From NCBI GenBank assembly GCA_946184715.1, contig CAMHGU010000102.1, positions 1-7,832 of the forward strand: 7,832 bases of DNA, given 5' to 3'. Below are positions 1-6,440 of the stretch, in pieces. Both the position numbers and the translations under genes were made by a program. Positions within the stretch are counted from its first letter, which is position 1; each line of letters begins with the position of its first letter. The DNA is from an uncultured bacterium. Lineage in GTDB: Bacteria; Bacteroidota; Bacteroidia; Bacteroidales; Muribaculaceae. The notes below the pieces were generated by a model. The model was not told the DNA's origin. It saw only the letters and a program-made list of their open reading frames with translations, and ran no database searches.

Positions 1-14
1 TGAATGGTGACAAG

Positions 15-1292
15 ATGAAAAAGTGTGTTTCTATATTATTGGGACTGTGTGTGGCTTTGTCGCTTTGGGCACAGGACGATTGTGAGATGACTTTCCCGCA
101 GGCCGAATGGACCGAGGCCGGCGAGATACTGATGCATACGCCGGGGCAGGAGCTGTTTGATGGCATTATCCACCCGTCGGCAGGCCTTTTCGAGGACTAT
201 TTCGATGTGGACAGCGCGGCGGCGGAGCATCGAGGGTATATCAGAATGCTTGAGGCCAATGGCATCAGCGTGCACACGGTCGCAGGAATCCTCAATGAAG
301 TGGGGCTCGACAGCCTTCGGGCGCTTGCCGTGCGGTCGTTGCGTTACGATATCAGTGCTATGCCCGAAGCCGACAGCGCTGCCACCGAGGCTTACCGGCT
401 GGCGACGGTGGCCAAGATGAGCCGTGCCGACTTGATACGCTGCGTGATGCTGCGGCCCACGGTGGTGCTTCAAGCCACCGATAACAACACGGGCTACGAA
501 GCGCAGTATCTTCACGCACCATTGATGAACCTCTACTTCACTCGCGATCAGAGCATCACCACGCCGCGAGGGCATATTATCTGCAATATGAATAGCTCGC
601 AGCGAAGCGTGGAGACCGATGTCATTGAGCTGTGTTACAGCCACCTCGGGCAGAAGCCTATCCTGCGCATCACCGGCGAAGGACGGCTGGAGGGTGGCGA
701 CTATATTCCCGCCGGCACGGTGGCGCTCATAGGCTGCGGTATGCGTACCAACGACGAGGGCATACGCCAGCTTTTGGAGGCCGATGCCTTGGGGCACGAC
801 ACGGTGGTTGTGGTGCGCGACCATAAGCTGTGGCAGATGCAGATGCATCTCGACACTCATTTCAACATCATCGACAGCGACCTGTGCACTATGGTGCGCT
901 CGCGCTACGAAGCGGCCCCCGGCAGCCCCGAATACAACACCTGCGACATCTGGGCTCGCAAGCCCGGCACGCTCAAGTACGGGCTGTGGCGGCGCGACGT
1001 GTCGTTTGTGAACTATCTCGAGGAGCGTGGTTTTCGCATTATCCCTATCGACGAGCGTGACGAGCTTCACTACGCCAACAACTACCTCACCATCGCGCCT
1101 CGCCACATTATGGCCGTGGGCGGACAGTCGGCCGAGCTGCAGCAACGTTTCCGCGATGCCGGCGTGACGGTGGAGTGGGTGCCTCTCGAGAACCTGATTA
1201 ATGGCTACGGCGCAGCTCACTGTATGACGCAGGTGCTGCGGCGCCGGCCCAGCGTAGCTGAAGTGCAGCCGACAGCCACCACCGTAAGGTAA
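15..1292 (+). CDS. secreted arginine deiminase family protein
   Basis: 425-residue guanidino-group-modifying enzyme, best matched to arginine deiminase (L-arginine + water to citrulline + ammonia). The N-terminal part (EILMHTPGQEL, about residues 37-47) resembles the HRPG start of the family. The active-site motifs come in the expected order: NLYFTRD at 172-178 (Asp178), LEGGD at 225-229 (Glu226), HLDTHF at 278-283 (His278, Asp280) and AHCMT at 401-405 with nucleophile Cys403. By alignment from memory with Pseudomonas ArcA, the carboxylate-binding Asn160, Arg185 and Arg243 correspond to Asn172, Arg197 and Arg244, while ArcA Arg401 corresponds to Tyr398. The unusual feature is the N-terminus: a Lys-Lys start and a hydrophobic stretch ending LWAQ (about residue 20), a typical type I signal peptide, so the enzyme should act in the periplasm or outside. 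There is no lipobox and no T9SS C-terminal domain. ATG at 15 is preceded by GGTGA; an upstream gene may end at 1-3 or 8-10. Peptidyl-arginine or another guanidino substrate is possible. Confidence 0.82.
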   Translation: MKKCVSILLGLCVALSLWAQDDCEMTFPQAEWTEAGEILMHTPGQELFDGIIHPSAGLFEDYFDVDSAAAEHRGYIRMLEANGISVHTVAGILNEVGLDSLRALAVRSLRYDISAMPEADSAATEAYRLATVAKMSRADLIRCVMLRPTVVLQATDNNTGYEAQYLHAPLMNLYFTRDQSITTPRGHIICNMNSSQRSVETDVIELCYSHLGQKPILRITGEGRLEGGDYIPAGTVALIGCGMRTNDEGIRQLLEADALGHDTVVVVRDHKLWQMQMHLDTHFNIIDSDLCTMVRSRYEAAPGSPEYNTCDIWARKPGTLKYGLWRRDVSFVNYLEERGFRIIPIDERDELHYANNYLTIAPRHIMAVGGQSAELQQRFRDAGVTVEWVPLENLINGYGAAHCMTQVLRRRPSVAEVQPTATTVR

Positions 1293-1328
1293 CGCTTCGC
1301 CGGCCTGTCTATGTGAGAATCGGCGCGT

Positions 1329-1352
1329 TTTCTTGCCGATATCGGCAAGAAA
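1329..1352. promoter_or_regulatory. 24-bp perfect palindromic operator
   Basis: Two 12-bp arms with no spacer, centred between 1340 and 1341. The left arm reads TTTCTTGCCGAT and the right arm is its exact reverse complement. It covers the -33 TTG (1333-1335) and ends 3 bp before the -7 box, so a protein bound here would block RNA polymerase. Its core hexamer ATCGGC/GCCGAT recurs at 1319-1324, 1372-1377 and 1388-1393, the last two forming a second inverted pair with a 10-bp gap. The likeliest binder is the N-terminal HTH of the adjacent Fic protein (inference). No T tract follows on either strand, which argues against a terminator. Confidence 0.72.
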
Positions 1353-1363
1353 TGCTATCTTTG
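1333..1363 (+). promoter_or_regulatory. Bacteroidota-type promoter of the fic gene
   Basis: TTG at 1333-1335 serves as the -33 box, followed by a 20-bp spacer and TATCTTTG at 1356-1363, a perfect TAnnTTTG -7 box. Transcription would start near 1370, giving a leader of about 34 nt before the ATG at 1404. The spacer is almost filled by a palindrome, so the promoter should be repressible. Confidence 0.8.
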
Positions 1364-1403
1364 CAAGTGGAATCGGCGATTATGCGTGCCGATGGAGTAG
1401 TGT

Positions 1404-2296
1404 ATGGAGTATATATCAGCAAGTCAATTTGCCGAGAAGTACGGCATCGCGGAGCGCACGGCGCGCAACTATTGTGCCGTAGGCAAGATAGAGGGGGCGT
1501 TCCTTACAGGGAAGACCTGGAATATCCCTGCCGAAGCCACTTTGCCACAACGCAAATCGCGGAAAGAGCGAATCACACCGCTCTTGGCCGCTCTAAGGGA
1601 GCAGAAGGCTTCCCGCCTTAAAGGCGGCATCTATCATCGTACGCAAATCGACCTGACCTACAATTCGACTCACATAGAGGGTAGCCGCCTGACTCACGAG
1701 CAGACGCGCTATATCTTTGAGACCAATACAATCGGTATCACCGATGAAATTGTAAACGTTGACGACGTGGTGGAGACTGTCAATCACTTCCGCTGCATCG
1801 ATTACGTCATCGACCACGCAGAGGAGAAGTTGACCGAGGGCTTCATAAAGCAGCTGCACTACCTGCTGAAGTCGGGCACGTCCGATAGTCGTAAGGGCTG
1901 GTTTGCCGTGGGTAATTATAAGCGTCGGCCCAATGAGGTGGGTGGGCAATCGACCTGCCGGCCTGAGAATGTGCACAGGGAGATGAAGCGGCTACTCAGC
2001 GGATACAATTCCCACAAGGCACACTCTATGGAGGAGCTGCTCGACTTCCATGTGCGCTTTGAGACAATACATCCTTTCCAAGATGGTAATGGACGCGTGG
2101 GGCGGGGCGATTACTGTTGTTCAAGGAGTGCCTGGCCAATGCCATAGTGCCATTTATCATCACTGATGACCTGAAGATGTTCTACTATCGCGGGCTGCGA
2201 GAGTGGGGGCGCGCCGAGGGCTATCTCACTGATACTTGCCTTACGGCTCAAGATAATTTCAAGGTATTATTAGATTACTTTAGGATAAAATATTGA
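1404..2296 (+). pseudogene. HTH-Fic family protein, frameshifted by a 5-bp duplication
   Basis: Fic proteins transfer AMP (or related groups) from nucleotides to target hydroxyls. Residues 4-45 form a helix-turn-helix of MerR/excisionase type (SASQFAEKYGIAERTARNYC, then a GKIEG/GKTWNIP wing). Residues 88-93 read STHIEG, matching the (S/T)xxxE(G/N) inhibitory helix that precedes the Fic core in class II proteins. VGNYKRRP (169-176) fits the target-docking flap, and HPFQDGNGRVGR at 223-234 is a complete Fic active site. The open frame then goes wrong and stops at 2147 (247 aa) after an unrelated tail. Skipping one of two tandem GGGCG copies at 2100-2109 gives GRVGR-LLLFKECLANAIVPF and so on to TGA at 2294-2296, a normal 295-residue protein. 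The truncated product lacks the final helices and is probably inactive, unless the repeat is phase-variable or the shift is a sequencing error. ATG at 1404 lies about 34 nt after the predicted transcription start. Confidence 0.85.
2100..2109 (+). repeat. 5-bp tandem duplication (GGGCG)2 causing the fic frameshift
   Basis: After the GTG codon (2097-2099) the sequence reads GGGCG GGGCG A TTA. With one copy it would read GTG GGG CGA TTA CTG, i.e. V-G-R-L-L, the standard continuation after a Fic motif. The extra 5 bp is a precise tandem copy of its neighbour, the signature of replication slippage. Confidence 0.85.
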
Positions 2297-2309
2297 TTGA
2301 CAGATATTT

Positions 2310-2340
2310 TTGGAGAATTGACGGAGAATTGCTACCTTTG
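2310..2340 (+). promoter_or_regulatory. promoter of guanine deaminase gene with phased direct repeat
   Basis: TTG at 2310-2312, a 20-bp spacer and TACCTTTG at 2333-2340 match the Bacteroidota consensus. Transcription should start around 2347, leaving a leader of only about 17 nt before ATG 2364. The spacer contains GGAGAATTG twice, at 2312-2320 and 2323-2331, 11 bp apart, which is about one helical turn and could be a binding site for a regulator. Confidence 0.75.
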
Positions 2341-2363
2341 AGGTGACTGAATCATAAACTGCA

Positions 2364-3638
2364 ATGAAAATTTACAAAGCACATATTATCTATACTCCGG
2401 AGCGCGACCGCTTCGAGGTGCTCGAGAATGGCTATGTGGCTGTGGACGATGATGGCCGCGTGGCGGGCGTAGGCTCCTCGCTCAAGGCGCTCGGCTGCGA
2501 CGATGCCGAAGTGACCGACTTCGGCAACAAGTTGCTTATCCCGGCGATGAACGACGTGCACGTGCACGCCGCCCAATATCATAATCAAGGCATAGCGATG
2601 GATCTTGAGCTGCTTCCGTGGCTCGACAACTACACCTTCCCCGAGGAGATGAAATTCGGCAGCGAGGAGTATGCCGAGCGTATCTATAGGCGCTTCGTCA
2701 ATCACCTGTGGCGTGTGGGCACGATGCGCTCGGTGGTGTTCGCCACCATCCACACCGAGGGCACCCGATGGCTGATGCGCCACTTCGAGGAGGCCGGAAT
2801 GGGCGCTATGGTAGGCAAGGTGGCGATGAATCGGAATTGTCCGCCAGCGCTGCAGGAGTCGGTGGAGGAGTACGTGGAGGGCTTTGAGTCGCTTGTGAAC
2901 GAATACCCCGGTTCGGAAGCCCTGGTGCGGCCTATCGTGACACCGCGCTTCATTCCGTCGTGCACGCCTGAGCTGCTGCGCGCCTGTGGCGAGATGGCCC
3001 GGCGCCACAACCTGCCGGTGCAGTCGCACCTCTCGGAAAACCTCTCGGAGATAGAGCTGGTGAGCCAGCTGGAGCCGGAGAGCCGCGGCTATGCCGACGC
3101 CTATCACAGCTACGGCCTCCTCGGCCCGCAGCCCACGGTGATGGCCCACTGCGTGTGGAGCGACGAGGCCGAGCGCCGGCTGCTCCGCGACAATGGCGTG
3201 ATGGTGGCCCACTGTCCCACTTCAAATTTAAACGTGGCTTCGGGAATGGCCCCCGTGGCTACGATGCTTCGCGAAGGCATCAAGGTGGGGCTCGGTAGCG
3301 ACATCAGCGGAGGCCACGACTTCAGCCTATTCCGCGTGATGATCTATGCCATTCAAGTGAGCAAGATGCACTATCAACGCTCGGGCCACGCCGTGCCGTT
3401 CCTGTCGCTCTCCGAAGCCTTCTGGATGGCGACGAAGTCGGGCGGCAGCTTCTTCGGCCGTGTGGGCAGCTTCGAAAAGGGCTACGACTTCGATGCCCTG
3501 GTGCTCGACGACTCCGACCTTTACCCCGACGACTACAGCCTCCTGCAGCGCCTCGAGCGCATCATCTACACCGGCGACGACCGCCACATCGCCCGCCGCT
3601 ACTGTCGCGGCCGCGAAATCATCGCCCCGCTCCCGTAG
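2364..3638 (+). CDS. guaD: guanine deaminase
   Basis: Cytosolic zinc amidohydrolase converting guanine to xanthine and ammonia in purine salvage and catabolism. The 424-residue length is close to the usual 430-450. Motifs run in the order of animal and bacterial guanine deaminases: IPAMNDVHVHAAQYHNQG (59-76; metal His66 and His68), LLPWLDNYTFPEE (83-95), FATIHT (126-131), GKVAMNRNCP (151-160), TPRFIPSC (193-200), QSHLSEN (220-226; metal His222, catalytic Glu225), VMAHCVW (259-265; His262), AHCPTSNLNVASG (282-294) and GLGSDISGG (309-317; metal Asp313). The C-terminal FEKGYDFDALVLD (370-382) is the usual amidohydrolase beta-sandwich return. It is a single-gene unit with its own promoter and convergent with tRNA-Lys. 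No signal peptide is seen. Other amidohydrolases (chlorohydrolase, SAH deaminase) are less likely because the YTFPEE and FATIHT motifs are specific to guanine deaminase. Confidence 0.95.
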   Translation: MKIYKAHIIYTPERDRFEVLENGYVAVDDDGRVAGVGSSLKALGCDDAEVTDFGNKLLIPAMNDVHVHAAQYHNQGIAMDLELLPWLDNYTFPEEMKFGSEEYAERIYRRFVNHLWRVGTMRSVVFATIHTEGTRWLMRHFEEAGMGAMVGKVAMNRNCPPALQESVEEYVEGFESLVNEYPGSEALVRPIVTPRFIPSCTPELLRACGEMARRHNLPVQSHLSENLSEIELVSQLEPESRGYADAYHSYGLLGPQPTVMAHCVWSDEAERRLLRDNGVMVAHCPTSNLNVASGMAPVATMLREGIKVGLGSDISGGHDFSLFRVMIYAIQVSKMHYQRSGHAVPFLSLSEAFWMATKSGGSFFGRVGSFEKGYDFDALVLDDSDLYPDDYSLLQRLERIIYTGDDRHIARRYCRGREIIAPLP

Positions 3639-3660
3639 CACCCTCGCGGCATCCTCAATA

Positions 3661-3702
3661 ACAAAACCAGAGAGCCGACTGCTTACCGCAATCGGCCCTC
3701 TG
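3661..3702 (-). terminator. Rho-independent terminator of tRNA-Lys
   Basis: An 11-bp stem with one mismatch (3668-3678 with 3692-3702) closes a 13-nt loop. Read on the minus strand it starts 2 nt after the tRNA discriminator and is followed by GTTTTGTTATT, a U-rich tract. On the plus strand there is no T tract, so guaD termination here is doubtful. Confidence 0.75.
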
Positions 3703-3704
3703 AG

Positions 3705-3777
3705 TGATCCGCGAGGGGCTCGAACCCTCGACCCCAGCATTAAAAGTGCTGTGCTCTACCAGCTGAGCTAGCGAATC
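3705..3777 (-). tRNA. tRNA-Lys (anticodon UUU)
   Basis: Reading the minus strand from 3777, the acceptor stem GATTCGC pairs with GCGGATC (one T-G wobble). The D arm is GCTC/GAGC with loop AGCTGGTA. The anticodon stem CAGCA/TGCTG holds loop CTTTTAA with anticodon TTT, which decodes AAA/AAG. The T arm is GAGGG-TTCGAGC-CCCTC. The discriminator is A at 3705. The total is 73 nt. The 3' CCA is not encoded (CTC follows), so it is added after transcription, as is usual in many Bacteroidota tRNAs. Confidence 0.97.
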
Positions 3778-3793
3778 TTTGCCTAAGGCGGTG

Positions 3794-3824
3794 CAAAGAT
3801 AGGCACAAAATGCGGCATTACCAA
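3794..3824 (-). promoter_or_regulatory. promoter of tRNA-Lys
   Basis: On the minus strand, TTG (3824-3822) is followed by a 20-bp spacer and TATCTTTG (3801-3794). Transcription would begin about 10 nt before the tRNA 5' end at 3777. A CTTTGC/GCAAAG inverted pair (3777-3782 with 3793-3798) spans the leader and -7 box; its role is unknown. Confidence 0.8.
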
Positions 3825-4177
3825 ACTTTCGCTCTCATTTTTTCAAAATTCTTGCTTGCAGGGCTTGGCACAGGCCTTGGCAAAATAATCGGACACGCTG
3901 CATCTCAGCTGCAGTATTGTAATTCTCGCGCGAATCACGTGACCCTCCTGTAACCCCGTCCTCAGCCGAGCGGGGAGTCGCAGTAAGCCCTGCCCAGACT
4001 CGCTTCGCTCGCATTGGGCAGGGTTAATAAGAGTCACGCGCTCCGCGCGAAACCCACTCACCCTCACCAAGCAAAGGCATTGCGAAGTGGGCGGGTGGGG
4101 AGCACGACGCAAGCAGGGCCGCTCCGTGGGGGAGTGGCCCTGCCGTGAAGGGTTAAGCTTGACGCGCTTTGCCGGAA
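3825..4177. other. gene-free, hairpin-rich intergenic region
   Basis: About 350 bp between the tRNA-Lys promoter and the rpsO stop. I see no convincing coding sequence. It holds a series of GC-rich inverted repeats: CCCCG/CGGGG (3954-3958 with 3971-3975), CCCTGCCCA/TGGGCAGGG (3988-3996 with 4015-4023) around an ACTCGCTTCGCTCGC tip, CGCG/CGCG around CTCCG (4037-4049), an 11-bp stem with one mismatch and one wobble (4053-4063 with 4089-4099), and a 13-bp stem (4113-4125 with 4131-4143). GCAGGG or its complement appears in five places. It could be the rpsO 3' untranslated region, a structured RNA or a dispersed palindromic repeat; sequence alone does not decide. Confidence 0.55.
4113..4143 (-). 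terminator. possible rpsO 3' hairpin / terminator
   Basis: A 13-bp stem (4113-4125 with 4131-4143; one G-T wobble position) with loop GTGGG lies 35 nt after the rpsO stop. It is very stable, but on the minus strand it is followed only by TTGCGTCGTG, not a clear U tract, so intrinsic termination is uncertain. It may instead protect the mRNA 3' end. Confidence 0.4.
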
Positions 4178-4453
4178 TTACTTGCGGATACCGAGTTCTT
4201 CCTTGGCGATGATGGCGCGGTAGCGGCTGATGTCCTTCTTGATAAGGTAGTCGAGAAGGGCGCGGCGCTTACCTACCAGCTTCTTAAGGGCGCGAGTTGA
4301 GCTATGGTCTTTACGATTCTTCTGCAGGTGTGCAGTAAGATGCTTAATACGCAGCGAGAATAATGCAATCTGGCTCTCGGGAGAACCGGTATCAGTATTG
4401 GACGCACCGTATTTAGCGAAGACTTCTTTCTTTTGTTCAGAATTAAGATGCAT
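4178..4453 (-). CDS. rpsO: 30S ribosomal protein S15
   Basis: 91-residue small-subunit protein that binds 16S rRNA early in assembly and forms a bridge to the 50S subunit. The sequence runs MHLNSEQKKEVFAKYG, then the family signature SNTDTGSPESQIALFS, IKHLTAHLQKNRKDHSS, TRALKKLVGKRRALLDYL and a C-terminal LGIRK, all collinear with bacterial S15 (usually 88-91 aa). The frame is open upstream to a possible start at 4525, but that longer start would lie at or before the promoter (-7 box at 4496-4503). ATG at 4451-4453 is therefore the real start, with a leader of about 36 nt. S15 represses its own translation in several bacteria by binding its leader; I see no obvious pseudoknot here. It is divergent from typA. 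Confidence 0.97.
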   Translation of the reverse strand: MHLNSEQKKEVFAKYGASNTDTGSPESQIALFSLRIKHLTAHLQKNRKDHSSTRALKKLVGKRRALLDYLIKKDISRYRAIIAKEELGIRK

Positions 4454-4495
4454 TCTTGAAACGGTTTTGATTAATAATTTGAAAATTTTGCGGTG

Positions 4496-4525
4496 CAAAG
4501 TTACTAACTTTTTCTGATTGAGCAA
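4496..4525 (-). promoter_or_regulatory. promoter of rpsO
   Basis: On the minus strand, TTG at 4525-4523, a 19-bp spacer and TAACTTTG at 4503-4496. The -7 box is identical to that of typA on the other strand. The predicted start is near 4490. Confidence 0.78.
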
Positions 4526-4545
4526 GCACGGGGGATAAAAAATGT

Positions 4546-4576
4546 TTGCACCGCCACGGCATTATTCGTAACTTTG
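4546..4576 (+). promoter_or_regulatory. promoter of typA
   Basis: TTG at 4546-4548, a 20-bp spacer and TAACTTTG at 4569-4576. The predicted start is near 4583, about 25 nt before ATG 4608. Its -33 box is only about 20 bp from the -33 box of the divergent rpsO promoter. Confidence 0.8.
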
Positions 4577-4607
4577 CAGCCGAAAAAATTAACTCAGGCA
4601 AAAACCG

Positions 4608-6407
4608 ATGCAGAATATCCGCAACATAGCCATTATCGCCCACGTTGACCACGGCAAGACGACACTCGTCGATAAGATGCTGCTGGCGGGGCACCTCTTC
4701 CGCGACAATCAGACTACAGGCGAGCTTATCCTCGACAACAACGACCTTGAGCGCGAGCGTGGTATCACTATCACGTCGAAAAACGTATCTATTAATTATA
4801 AGGGGTACAAAATCAACATCATCGACACTCCGGGGCACTCCGACTTCGGTGGCGAGGTGGAGCGCGTGCTCAATATGGCCGATGGCTGCCTGCTGCTCGT
4901 GGACGCTTTTGAAGGCCCGATGCCGCAGACGCGTTTCGTTCTCGAGAAGGCCATCAAGATGGGGCTCAAGCCGGTGGTGGTTATTAATAAGGTGGATAAA
5001 CCCAACTGCCGCCCTGATGAGGTGCAGGATATGGTGTTCGACCTGATGTTTAACCTCGACGCCACTGAGGAGCAGCTCGATTTCCCTACCATCTACGGTT
5101 CGGCCAAGCAGAACTGGATGAGCGACGACTGGCGTCGTCCCACCGACAATATTACGGCCGTTCTTGATGCCATCATCGAGCATATCCCGGCGCCTGAGGT
5201 GCTGGAGGGCGACCCGCAGATGCTCATCACCTCGCTCGACTATAGCTCCTACGTGGGGCGCATCGCCGTAGGGCGTGTGCACCGCGGCGAGCTTCGCGAG
5301 GGGATGGAGATAGGCCTTTGCAAGAAGGACGGCTCCGTGCTGCGCCAGAAGATTAAGGAGCTGCACACCTTTGAGGGAATGGGTCGCAAGCAGGTGGAGA
5401 GCGTAGCCTCGGGTGATATATGCGCTATCGTGGGTCTCGACGACTTCGAGATTGGCGATACCATTACGCTCTACGACCGCCCGGAGCCGCTGCCCCGCAT
5501 CGCTATCGACGAGCCTACGATGTCGATGACCTTTACCATCAACGATTCGCCTTTCTTCGGCAAGGACGGCAAGTACGTGACCACACGCCACATCTACGAC
5601 CGCCTGATGCGCGAGCTCGACAAGAACCTGGCGATGCGTGTGGAGCGCACCGAGAGCGAGGACGCCTGGCGAGTGTTCGGCCGCGGGGTGCTGCACTTGT
5701 CGATACTCATCGAGACAATGCGCCGCGAGGGTTATGAGCTTCAGGTGGGGCAGCCGCAGGTTATCGTCAAGGAGATTGACGGCAAGCGGTGCGAGCCTAT
5801 CGAGGCGCTCACCATCAGCGTGCCTGAGGAGTACTCCAGCAAGGTTATCGACCTTGTCACTCGCCGCCGCGGCGAAATGACGCAGATGGAGACCAAGAAC
5901 GACCGCATCATCATCGAATTTCAGATACCCTCGCGCGGCATCATCGGCCTGCGCAGCAAGATCCTGACAGGCACCGCCGGCGAGGCCATAATGTCGCACC
6001 GCTTTCTCGAGTATCAGCCGTGGAAAGGCGATATCGAGCGTCGCGTCAACGGCTCCCTCGTAGCTATGGAGACCGGCACGGCCTATGCCTACGCCATCGA
6101 CAAGCTGCAGGACCGCGGTCGCTTCTTCATCTTCCCGCAGGATGAGGTGTACGCCGGCCAGGTAGTGGGCGAGCACACTAAGGAGAACGATATAGTGGTG
6201 AACGTGACCAAGTCGAAAAAGCTCACCAACACCCGCGCGAGCGGCTCCGACGATAAGGCCCGCATCATTCCGCCCGTGGTGTTCAGCCTTGAGGAGGCTC
6301 TCGAGTACATCAAGGAGGACGAATACGTGGAGGTGACGCCCAACCACCTGCGAATGCGCAAGATAATCCTCGACGAGAACGAGCGCAAGCGCGCCAGCCG
6401 CAGCTGA
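4608..6407 (+). CDS. typA: ribosome-associated GTPase TypA/BipA
   Basis: 599-residue translational GTPase related to EF-G and LepA (E. coli BipA is about 607). It binds the ribosome and helps 50S assembly and stress or low-temperature growth. GTPase motifs: G1 AHVDHGKTT (11-19), G2 RGITI (51-55), G3 DTPGH (73-77), G4 NKVD (127-130) and G5 GSAK (164-167). Domain II follows (about 200-300), then EF-G-like domains (about 300-480). TypA-specific signatures include GRGVLHLSILIETMRREGYE (352-371), IPSRGIIGLRS and GEHTKENDIVVNVTKSKKLTN. The C-terminal domain, ending TPNHLRMRKIILDENERKR, is the TypA-specific module. ATG 4608 starts directly at MQNIRNIAIIAHVDHGKTT, the canonical N-terminus. It is divergent from rpsO and convergent with the repeat protein gene. 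All key residues appear intact. Confidence 0.97.
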   Translation: MQNIRNIAIIAHVDHGKTTLVDKMLLAGHLFRDNQTTGELILDNNDLERERGITITSKNVSINYKGYKINIIDTPGHSDFGGEVERVLNMADGCLLLVDAFEGPMPQTRFVLEKAIKMGLKPVVVINKVDKPNCRPDEVQDMVFDLMFNLDATEEQLDFPTIYGSAKQNWMSDDWRRPTDNITAVLDAIIEHIPAPEVLEGDPQMLITSLDYSSYVGRIAVGRVHRGELREGMEIGLCKKDGSVLRQKIKELHTFEGMGRKQVESVASGDICAIVGLDDFEIGDTITLYDRPEPLPRIAIDEPTMSMTFTINDSPFFGKDGKYVTTRHIYDRLMRELDKNLAMRVERTESEDAWRVFGRGVLHLSILIETMRREGYELQVGQPQVIVKEIDGKRCEPIEALTISVPEEYSSKVIDLVTRRRGEMTQMETKNDRIIIEFQIPSRGIIGLRSKILTGTAGEAIMSHRFLEYQPWKGDIERRVNGSLVAMETGTAYAYAIDKLQDRGRFFIFPQDEVYAGQVVGEHTKENDIVVNVTKSKKLTNTRASGSDDKARIIPPVVFSLEEALEYIKEDEYVEVTPNHLRMRKIILDENERKRASRS

Positions 6408-6440
6408 TCGCTGGCCGCAGCCAAGCTCGCTACAATAATA

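Noticed and set aside
15..80. Lipoprotein signal in the arginine deiminase
   Set aside because: The cysteines near the hydrophobic core (Cys4, Cys12, Cys23) lack a proper L-x-(G/A/S)-C lipobox, so a type I signal peptide fits better.
36..1220. 394-codon open frame antisense to the arginine deiminase gene
   Set aside because: Shadow of a gene whose plus-strand frame has all catalytic motifs; the antisense product is His/Arg/Val-rich and has no domain signature.
1329..1352. Palindrome as terminator of the arginine deiminase gene
   Set aside because: There is no loop of normal size beyond ATAT, no T tract follows on either strand, and it sits exactly between promoter boxes.
2352..3212. 286-codon antisense frame over guaD
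   Set aside because: Same shadow effect; composition is His/Arg/Ala-rich and no family is recognisable.
3843..4112. Minus-strand 89-codon open frame between tRNA-Lys and rpsO
   Set aside because: It runs through several GC hairpins, has an odd Cys/Arg-rich composition and has no promoter of the local type; probably noncoding.
4454..4525. 24-residue N-terminal extension of S15
   Set aside because: It would begin at the -33 box and include the -7 box, while the family N-terminus matches the ATG at 4453.
4443..6347. 634-codon open frame antisense to typA
   Set aside because: It lies entirely over the conserved typA gene, its translation is Leu/His/Val/Arg-rich without any recognisable motif, and it is explained by GC-biased codon use in typA.
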